From Bacteroidales bacterium (GTDB taxonomy: Bacteria > Bacteroidota > Bacteroidia > Bacteroidales > P3): a stretch of DNA of 48,653 nucleotides. The stretch spans positions 1-48,653 of the forward strand of contig JAFVCE010000023.1 of the NCBI GenBank assembly GCA_017479385.1, written 5' to 3'. Positions 42,161 to 48,653 of the stretch are shown one piece after another (position 1 is the first letter of the stretch; the number at the start of each line of letters is the position of its first letter). The position numbers and the translations under genes are program-made. The notes beneath the pieces are model-generated. The model made no database searches. It was not told the DNA's origin and saw only the letters and a list, made by a program, of their open reading frames with translations.

Positions 42161-43462
42161 ATGGGGAAAAAAGGATTAGATATTGACAAATTATCCAATG
42201 CGGAATTTCTTTCATTTCTCTATGCAGAACGCGATAGAGAAAATGACTTGGTCGTGTACCATGGTTGGAATAATTGGGCGTTGGCAGGTGCACTAATAAC
42301 TATTATTTGCGCTCTATATGCAATATTTAAATCATATTTTGATATAATATCATATTCTGATATCATATTCTTTTTTAGCGGTTTTATGTCAATTGTCCTG
42401 TATGTTCACCCATTTCTTGGAATATTTGGTAGAGAGCGAGGCATTGACTACACGAAACTAAAAACATTAAAAGACGTTGCCCCTTCTTGTTATATTATAT
42501 TTACATTATGCTGTTCTATTATCGTAATTGCCCTATTGATATTCTTTAATAGTTTTCTTTGGCTTGGTATTCCTTGGGCAATTATCTCCACCCTGTATGC
42601 GATATCATTGGCAATAATGTTCATAAATAAAGACAAACTGATTCCTTCTTATTTCAAGGAACAGATTTTCCCATCAAGGAGTTGGACAATCATTTTTAAT
42701 ACAATTGTTGCGGGTATTCTTGGAGAAACAACTGTTAGATCCTTCAAACATGTTGAATCTTCTTTCTTCAGTCCAAATATGGAAATAGGAATGTGTGTCA
42801 CTGCGATTCTTGTAATCTTATATTTGTTTATTAAAATTAACACTGGCAATAAAACTGTTAAAGAAATTGACATCATCATTGATGATTATTTGTATAAAGG
42901 AGAGTCACGAGAAAATATCTACTATAAACTATTAGTAAACAGAATGGGAAAGAACTCTTTAGAGGCATGTTCTTCAGAAGTAATAAAACTCAAGGAGATA
43001 ATTGACTCATTTGCTGAAAAAGAACACAGAATAAACCAAATAAACAATATGTTAGATGAAGGGAAACTGAGCAGAAAAGATATTGAACATTGTTTTGAGG
43101 AATTAGATGGACTTGTCTCTTATACAGAGTCATTATTAAACCAAAGCAAACTTCTTAGCAAAAAGATAAACGAAATAAAGAACAACTCAATAGTAATTAA
43201 AACAGAAGAATTTAAAGGTATTTTTACAATTTACGACCATGCTGTATCGCAAATAGAACATCTTTCCGAAAAGACCAAGCTTGTTTTAAAAAGAATACAG
43301 GAACGAGTTTCCCCCTTTTACTGTAATAAATATGGGGGTTTTTGCAAAAAGAAAGATTGTGTACATAGAAATGAAAAGCCTCAGTTTTCTTTAGCCTTAC
43401 TCGAATTAATAAGAAAAATGAATAAGAAAGCGAATAAAAAACAGGAAAATCTTGGGAAATAA
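42161..43462 (+). CDS. Multi-TM coiled-coil protein, unknown function
   Basis: 433-aa membrane protein. About six TM helices lie between residues 45 and 230 (for example WALAGALITIICALYAIF, SCYIIFTLCCSIIVIALLIFF). A cytoplasmic helical region of about 200 residues follows, with coiled-coil character (EKEHRINQINNMLDEGKLS, LLNQSKLLSKKINEIKNN). The end is Lys-rich and carries a CNKYGGFCKKKDCVH cluster of cysteines and a histidine that might bind metal. I do not recognise the family. The ATG is preceded by AAATGGGG and overlaps the ORF6N remnant. The WG-repeat gene follows after 9 bases, so the two probably act together. Confidence 0.7.
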   Translation: MGKKGLDIDKLSNAEFLSFLYAERDRENDLVVYHGWNNWALAGALITIICALYAIFKSYFDIISYSDIIFFFSGFMSIVLYVHPFLGIFGRERGIDYTKLKTLKDVAPSCYIIFTLCCSIIVIALLIFFNSFLWLGIPWAIISTLYAISLAIMFINKDKLIPSYFKEQIFPSRSWTIIFNTIVAGILGETTVRSFKHVESSFFSPNMEIGMCVTAILVILYLFIKINTGNKTVKEIDIIIDDYLYKGESRENIYYKLLVNRMGKNSLEACSSEVIKLKEIIDSFAEKEHRINQINNMLDEGKLSRKDIEHCFEELDGLVSYTESLLNQSKLLSKKINEIKNNSIVIKTEEFKGIFTIYDHAVSQIEHLSEKTKLVLKRIQERVSPFYCNKYGGFCKKKDCVHRNEKPQFSLALLELIRKMNKKANKKQENLGK

Positions 43463-43471
43463 CAAACTGAA

Positions 43472-44521
43472 ATGAAACAAAAAAGAGCCATTTTTCTATC
43501 TTTGGTATTTGTCCTTTGCGTCGCTTGTAGATTCGACAAGGGTGTTAATTTGTTCCCAATTGAAATGAATGGGGAATGGGGGTATATGGATAAGTCTGGA
43601 AAAAATGCCATTATACCCCAATGGGAATCTGTTGGATACTTTTCTGAAGGTTTGGCATATGTAAGGAATGGAGATAAGTACGGCTACATTAATAGCAAAG
43701 GGGAATATGCTATCAATCCGCAATTTGATTATGCATCGGAGTTCCACGAAGGGTTGGCACGCGTAGAAATTGGTGGCAAGTGGGGCTATATTAACAAGAA
43801 AGGTAAGTACGTAATTAATCCACAATTTGAAGAAGCATTTGACTTTTATGAAGGATTGGCGTGTGTGGGAATAGCTGAAGAGTATGGCTTTATCGACAAA
43901 AGGGGGAAACTAATTATTGAGCCACATCTTAAACTTCCATCATGGTTTATTAATGATAGGGCTGTTGCCACTCTTGGTGAAAACGATAATCTAAAAGGTG
44001 GTTATATTAATAAGAATGGTGAATTAATAGTCAATCCTCAATTTGACTGGGCAAGTGCTTTTTCCGAAGGGTTGGCGTGTGTGGGAATAGCTGATGGAGT
44101 ATTCGGATATATCAATAAAAATGGCGAATACATTATTAATCCACAATTCGATGTTGCGCGTGATTTTTCAGAAGGTTTGGCTTGCGTTAGAGTCGGTAAT
44201 CAATATGGTTACATCAATAAAAAAGGGGAAATAGTCATTAATCCACAATTTGACAACGCTTCTTGCTTTTACGAAGGATTGGCTTCTGTGGAAATTGATG
44301 GTAAATGGGGGGTTATTAACAAAAAGGGTCAATTTATTATCAACCCTCAATTTAGTATTGAAACATCTGGCTTCTATAATGGGTTGGCAAAAATAAAGTT
44401 TAGTAAAACAATTTGTGAAGATAGTCCTTTTGTAAAATATTATGAAGTGACTTGGGGTTATATCGACAAACAGGGGAAACTTGTATACAAAAAAATGAAA
44501 GACAAAGAATATATTTTCTGA
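43472..44521 (+). CDS. WG-repeat lipoprotein
   Basis: 349-aa predicted lipoprotein: signal with lipobox VAC near residue 18, then about nine WG repeats of roughly 30 residues (units such as GYINKKGKYVINPQFEEA and the recurring EGLA). WG repeats form extended beta structures, often in secreted or surface proteins of Bacteroidetes, with roles in binding. No catalytic domain. It lies 9 bases after the multi-TM gene and ends 27 bases before nifJ-like copy 3, so it is the last gene of cassette B. Strongly AT-rich. Confidence 0.85.
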   Translation: MKQKRAIFLSLVFVLCVACRFDKGVNLFPIEMNGEWGYMDKSGKNAIIPQWESVGYFSEGLAYVRNGDKYGYINSKGEYAINPQFDYASEFHEGLARVEIGGKWGYINKKGKYVINPQFEEAFDFYEGLACVGIAEEYGFIDKRGKLIIEPHLKLPSWFINDRAVATLGENDNLKGGYINKNGELIVNPQFDWASAFSEGLACVGIADGVFGYINKNGEYIINPQFDVARDFSEGLACVRVGNQYGYINKKGEIVINPQFDNASCFYEGLASVEIDGKWGVINKKGQFIINPQFSIETSGFYNGLAKIKFSKTICEDSPFVKYYEVTWGYIDKQGKLVYKKMKDKEYIF

Positions 44522-44547
44522 GTGCATTGCAAATTATCAACATAAAT

Positions 44548-44608
44548 ATTAATCCTTAAACGTTTAAGCAATTATGGCAAAAGAAAAAAAGTTTATGACA
44601 TGCGACGG
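44548..44608 (+). repeat. nifJ 5'-end repeat, copy 3 (61 bp)
   Basis: Runs from ATTAATC through palindrome CTTAAACGTTTAAG (44555-44568), ATG 44574 and codons [12 protein letters not shown]. It differs from the intact copy at one base in this stretch and diverges directly after GACGG. The short frame continues into the Fic leader and stops at about 44669. Confidence 0.9.
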
Positions 44609-44616
44609 CTTACATA

Positions 44617-44711
44617 AAAGTAAAATAACGAGGGATATTATTTTATTTTCTCGTCAAAAAGTAAAATAAAAAAACATCTTATTTTCATTTTTATCATTAA
44701 AGTAAAATAAG
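44617..44711 (+). promoter_or_regulatory. Three AGTAAAATAA operator-like repeats upstream of fic
   Basis: AAAGTAAAATAA-type units at about 44617, 44657 and 44698, roughly 40 bases apart, the last ending just before the -7 box. A TTATTTTATTTTC element lies between the first two in the opposite sense. Likely binding sites for a repressor, perhaps the Fic protein's own winged-helix domain. Confidence 0.55.
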
Positions 44712-44716
44712 AATTG

Positions 44717-44724
44717 TATATTTG
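44717..44724 (+). promoter_or_regulatory. -7 box of fic promoter
   Basis: TATATTTG fits TAnnTTTG, 20 bases before the fic ATG and directly after the third operator-like repeat. Confidence 0.6.
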
Positions 44725-44744
44725 CACGGTAGAATATTAAAGAA

Positions 44745-45887
44745 ATGATACGGTTAGAAAACTATAAATCAGGGCATATAGAGCAAGGTATAGGGTATAA
44801 ATACTTTGTTCCTTCACTCATAAATGATGAGTGGGCGTGGCAAGATACAACTATCAACAACCTTCTTGAAAAGGCATCGCTTCGTTTAGGCGAACTGAAC
44901 TCGTTCTCCCGCCTTGTGCCTAATATTGACCTTTTTATTCAACTCCACGTAACAAAAGAAGCTGTGCTTTCGAGCCGTATTGAAGGTACACAAACGCATA
45001 TAGACGAGGCCCTATTGCCACAAACAGAAGTGCAGGAGGAACGCCGAAACGACTGGCAAGAGGTACGGAACTATGTGGATGCTATCAACGATGCTATTGC
45101 GAATTTAGACAGACTGCCAATTTCTTCAAGACTGATTCGTTCGACGCATAAAATACTGCTTAATAGCGTCCGTGGTGCACATAAACTACCTGGGGAATTC
45201 CGTACAAGCCAGAATTGGATTGGCGGCAATTCTATTTCTGACGCTCGTTTTATTCCTCCTCACCACCAGTTGGTAGGCGATTTGATGGGAGATTTGGAGA
45301 AATTCCTCAACAATCCCGATACACATGTGCCTGATTTGATAAAGATAGCCATAGCACATTATCAGTTCGAGACCATCCATCCGTTCCTTGATGGCAACGG
45401 ACGTATTGGACGTTTGCTGATTACATTATATATGGTGCAGGAAAAGATACTTGCACAACCACTGCTTTATCTATCCACATACTTTGAGAAACGCAAGGAC
45501 TTGTATTACGACAATCTTAACTCTGTGCGAGTTAACAACGATATGACTCATTGGATTAAGTATTTTCTGGTTGGAGTGGAACAGACTGCCGCCCTCGCCT
45601 CACAAACGCTTTCCAATATATTAGAATTCAAAGACAACATAGAGAATCATGCCCGTGCAAATTACGGACGTCGCAGTACTACGGCAATTTTACTAATACA
45701 CCACTTAATGCAAACCCCTGTTGTAACTGTCGACAATGCAGCACAACTATGTAATATTTCTTATAAATCGGCCAACGAAATAATCAAACTCCTCTGTACT
45801 GATGGATACCTTGTCGAATCTACAGGACAGAGCCGTAACAGACTATTTAAGTTCAAACCCTACACTGATATATTTGCAGAACAATAA
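44745..45887 (+). CDS. Fic-domain AMP-transferase, class II
   Basis: 380-aa Fic protein that would transfer AMP (or a related group) to target proteins. The core motif HPFLDGNGRIGR is complete (212-223; catalytic H212). The inhibitory helix motif [S/T]xxxE[G/N] is N-terminal as SSRIEG (76-81), which defines class II, so activity is held back by E80. The C-terminal 90 residues look like a winged-helix DNA-binding domain (VDNAAQLCNISYKSANEIIKL). This form occurs widely in bacteria, often alone. The operator-like repeats upstream suggest self-regulation. It is the only gene of cassette C. Confidence 0.93.
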   Translation: MIRLENYKSGHIEQGIGYKYFVPSLINDEWAWQDTTINNLLEKASLRLGELNSFSRLVPNIDLFIQLHVTKEAVLSSRIEGTQTHIDEALLPQTEVQEERRNDWQEVRNYVDAINDAIANLDRLPISSRLIRSTHKILLNSVRGAHKLPGEFRTSQNWIGGNSISDARFIPPHHQLVGDLMGDLEKFLNNPDTHVPDLIKIAIAHYQFETIHPFLDGNGRIGRLLITLYMVQEKILAQPLLYLSTYFEKRKDLYYDNLNSVRVNNDMTHWIKYFLVGVEQTAALASQTLSNILEFKDNIENHARANYGRRSTTAILLIHHLMQTPVVTVDNAAQLCNISYKSANEIIKLLCTDGYLVESTGQSRNRLFKFKPYTDIFAEQ

Positions 45888-45898
45888 ACTAACATAAT

Positions 45899-46050
45899 AT
45901 TAATCCTTAAACGTTTAAGCAATTATGGTAAAAGAAAAAAAGTTTATGACATGCGACGGTAACTGCGCTGCGGCCCATGTGGCCTATATGTTGTCGGCTG
46001 AGCCGACGGCATACCACAGCAAGATGACTGCCATCTATCCCATATCCTGA
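45899..46050 (+). repeat. nifJ 5'-end repeat, copy 4
   Basis: Same boundary and palindrome (45906-45919) as the other copies, ATG at 45925. The frame encodes 41 residues: [20 protein letters not shown], then YMLSAEPTAYHSKMTAIYPI, then S and a stop at 46048. It is nearly identical to intact nifJ through codon 22. It carries the 24-bp hairpin insertion of copies 1 and 2, lacks the 45-bp one, and decays after IYPI. The small peptide could be made, but is more likely a passenger. Confidence 0.85.
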
Positions 46051-46093
46051 TTTTCCATTTAGCTTTATAACGACAAATAATATGTAGAAATAT

Positions 46094-46927
46094 ATGAAGA
46101 AGGAAGACATAATAGCATTATTCGGACAATATGAGCAGGCCGCTTGCGATGTGAACGGCGTGGAATGCTGGAGCGCGCGGGTGTTGTGTTCGCTGCTAGG
46201 ATACACACAATGGCGTAACTTTGTCAATGTGATTGACAAAGCCAAAACAGCCTGTATTAATGCTGGACAATCACTGACCGATCATTTTGCTGACGTCAGC
46301 AAAACGATACCAATGCCCAAAGGGGCTGAAAAAGAGATTGACGACATTATGCTCACGCGCTATGCTTGCTATCTTGTGGCGCAGAATGGAGACCCGAGGA
46401 AGCCGCAGATTGCTTTTGCACAGACCTATTTTGCAGTGCAGACTAGACGAGCTGAGATTGTGGAACAACGGCTGTTGGAGGTGGAGCGAGTCAAGGCACG
46501 TACGAAACTGCAAGAGACGGAGAAAAAGCTGTCGGGCGTGTTGTATGAACGTGGCGTAAACGACCAGAGTTTTGCAGTTATTCGTTCTAAAGGAGACCAG
46601 GCATTATTCCGTCTTAATACAGCGATGCTGAAGCGCAAGATGGGTATTCCCGATAGCCGTCCGTTAGCGGACTTCCTGCCCACCATAAGTATCAAGGCAA
46701 AGGACTTTGCGGCAGAGATGACCAGTGTCAATGTACAAAGCAAAGATCTGCAAGGCGAGAACGCCATAACCAAGGAACACATCGACAACAACGCAGCTGT
46801 GCGGCAAATGCTCATTCAGCGTGGTATTGTTCCCGAAAATCTCCCCACAGAAGAAGATGTGAAGAAAGTTGCCCGTCGCCTCGCGACAGAAGAAAAGAAA
46901 GCATTGAGGAAAGGAACAATTAAATAA
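46094..46927 (+). CDS. dinD: DNA damage-inducible protein D
   Basis: 277-aa DinD-family protein. The N-terminal BRO-N-like domain contains [19 protein letters not shown], followed by [40 protein letters not shown] and the C-terminal [28 protein letters not shown]. DinD inhibits RecA-mediated strand exchange in Escherichia coli; homologues are frequent on mobile elements. No LexA-type site is recognised upstream. Its start region keeps the GACAAATAATATG flank that precedes the BRO-N remnant after copy 1, so it seems to have replaced or invaded a BRO-N gene. Confidence 0.9.
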   Translation: MKKEDIIALFGQYEQAACDVNGVECWSARVLCSLLGYTQWRNFVNVIDKAKTACINAGQSLTDHFADVSKTIPMPKGAEKEIDDIMLTRYACYLVAQNGDPRKPQIAFAQTYFAVQTRRAEIVEQRLLEVERVKARTKLQETEKKLSGVLYERGVNDQSFAVIRSKGDQALFRLNTAMLKRKMGIPDSRPLADFLPTISIKAKDFAAEMTSVNVQSKDLQGENAITKEHIDNNAAVRQMLIQRGIVPENLPTEEDVKKVARRLATEEKKALRKGTIK

Positions 46928-46990
46928 TCATACGAATGTGTGGGCAACAAGAAACTAACGAAATAGTAGATACTGATAAACGTTTCACTT

Positions 46991-48136
46991 ATGAGAAAAC
47001 TACTACATGGAATTATCGCATTACTTTTTTGCTTAAATTCCTCCGCGCAAACAATAATTCAAATGGAAGAGTATGGTGGGGTTTACCGAATCCCCTGCAA
47101 AGTGAACGGAGCAAAAATGAAACTAATTTTTGACACGGGGGCCGAAAAGGTATGTTTGTCTTTATCTATGGCAAATTACCTGTATGACAATGATTATATA
47201 ACGGATGAGGATATTGTTGGGAGTGGTACCAGTACAGTCGCAGATGGAAGTATTGTTGACCATATCAAGATTATTATTAAGGACATAGAAATAGAAGGTA
47301 TCCACTTACGAAACGTTGAGGCTGTTGTGATAGATGGACAGAACGCACCTTTATTATTGGGGCAATCTGCAATAAAAAAACTTGGAAAGTACTCAATTTC
47401 TGACAATAAACTTATCTTTGGTTCAAATAACACCAGCAATCAGATGGTTTTGTCACAACAAGCGGTTGATTCTATTGAATTAATTGCATTTGATGCCGCA
47501 AGAAATGGGTATTATATTGTAGCTGTTGAGCAATACGGTTTATTGTACAAAAATGACTATCTGACATCTTACGGGAAGAAATGGTACGCATGGTTTTTAC
47601 AGCAATCAGGTAATTACGAAGAAGCACTTGAAATATATTTTTCTATCCAAGACGATATTGAGAAAGGGGAATCTGACGAAAAAGCAGATTTCTATTACAG
47701 CATTGCTAATTGCTACTATGATTTGAAAATATATGACAAGGCTATACCCTATTATGAAAAAACTAGATATTACACATCTTCCAAATGGGAAGGTATTGGT
47801 TTCTCATCAGTAATTAGCATATATCAATCGTACACCGAAATGGGGAATTACAATATGGCTCAAAAAGTAGTAGATGATAATATTTACAATTATTTGAAAG
47901 AAAAAAGATTTAAGAGAACCGATTGCTGGGAATTAAATAAGAAGGACGAAATAGTAGGTTTGCTGTATAATATGAGAGCTTTTGCGTATAGTGAATATTA
48001 TGCAGAAAATCATCATCTTGAAATAGAATATTACCTAATTCTTTCCGCTGCATGGGGCTATGACAAGTCAATATCCTTTTGCAACAAAGTAAATCTAGAT
48101 TATTGGAGTAGCTCAAACATTATCAAATACAAATAA
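46991..48136 (+). CDS. Secreted retropepsin-like aspartic protease with TPR-like repeats
   Basis: 381-aa exported protein. Signal peptide residues 1-19 (cleavage SSA-QT). A clan-AA aspartic protease-like domain covers about 25-150, with the catalytic-type FDTGAEKVCLS (D48) and the matching LLLGQSAIKKLGKY end block; the domain is single, so it would act as a dimer. Residues 190-380 look like TPR/Sel1-type helical repeats (NYEEALEIYFSIQDDIE, KIYDKAIPYYEKTRYY). The substrate is unknown. It follows dinD after 63 bases. ATG 46991 is chosen for its signal peptide. It ends 27 bases before nifJ copy 5. Confidence 0.78.
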   Translation: MRKLLHGIIALLFCLNSSAQTIIQMEEYGGVYRIPCKVNGAKMKLIFDTGAEKVCLSLSMANYLYDNDYITDEDIVGSGTSTVADGSIVDHIKIIIKDIEIEGIHLRNVEAVVIDGQNAPLLLGQSAIKKLGKYSISDNKLIFGSNNTSNQMVLSQQAVDSIELIAFDAARNGYYIVAVEQYGLLYKNDYLTSYGKKWYAWFLQQSGNYEEALEIYFSIQDDIEKGESDEKADFYYSIANCYYDLKIYDKAIPYYEKTRYYTSSKWEGIGFSSVISIYQSYTEMGNYNMAQKVVDDNIYNYLKEKRFKRTDCWELNKKDEIVGLLYNMRAFAYSEYYAENHHLEIEYYLILSAAWGYDKSISFCNKVNLDYWSSSNIIKYK

Positions 48137-48163
48137 TGCATATACAATATAATAAATTCAATA

Positions 48164-48653
<490 letters not shown>

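Noticed and set aside
43560-44500. Regular repeats that might suggest a CRISPR or DNA repeat array
   Set aside because: They are degenerate at DNA level and in phase with codons: these are WG protein repeats, not a CRISPR. No CRISPR array is seen anywhere in the window.

Overview
The window looks like a chromosomal segment of an anaerobic member of the order Bacteroidales. The evidence is repeated TTTG-N19-TAnnTTTG (sigma-ABfr type) promoters, Bacteroidetes-style lipoproteins, a 188-residue short adenylate kinase, an OmpA/coiled-coil porin, a lysine-fermentation gene (kal) and a pyruvate:ferredoxin oxidoreductase (nifJ). Genus cannot be fixed from the sequence alone. The window opens with an 18-base C run, probably a contig edge.

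Bases 1-31000 are a GC-rich, mostly housekeeping backbone. In order it holds: sodB, a K+/H+ antiporter, a small lipoprotein and a bacterioferritin-like protein that appears to lack most of its ferroxidase ligands; an AraC regulator; dut, a NamZ-type muramidase and a lipoprotein nitroreductase; a TolC-HlyD-ABC2-ABC2 export operon followed by a LytS/LytTR two-component pair and adk; a leftward operon of Nudix hydrolase, S41 protease and TlpA-like thioredoxin; cysS with a CPA2 antiporter; an isolated pair of CoA-transferase alpha subunit and kal; rpmB and rpsU; ssb and pgi; an OmpA protein; and an MBOAT/SGNH acyl-transfer pair. A roughly 40-60 bp repeat (four copies, R1-R4) sits in gaps behind genes, three of them between convergent genes.

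Bases 31400-34900 form a leftward, more AT-rich operon led by an ECF sigma factor. Behind it come two membrane-anchored proteins, a small lipoprotein and a CPBP-family intramembrane protease with an extra C-terminal domain. This suggests a self-contained envelope-signalling module.

Bases 35270-48653 are the most unusual part. The 5' end of nifJ occurs five times in direct orientation (about 35272, 40190, 44548, 45899, 48164). Only the last copy is intact, and it runs off the window. In four copies the similarity starts at the same base, seven bases before a perfect 14-bp palindrome (CTTAAACGTTTAAG) that lies five bases before the ATG. Between the copies are AT-rich accessory genes: an actin-like fusion protein with two radical-SAM enzymes; a lipoprotein, a multi-TM coiled-coil protein and a WG-repeat lipoprotein; a class II Fic AMP-transferase with its own iteron-like operator; and DinD with a retropepsin/TPR protein. 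Remnants of phage-type BRO-N and ORF6N genes mark the junctions. Copies far from intact nifJ are decayed and near ones are almost identical to it. This fits a stack of successive insertions at the nifJ start that each regenerated the gene's 5' end. No recombinase is visible in the window, so the mechanism is inference.
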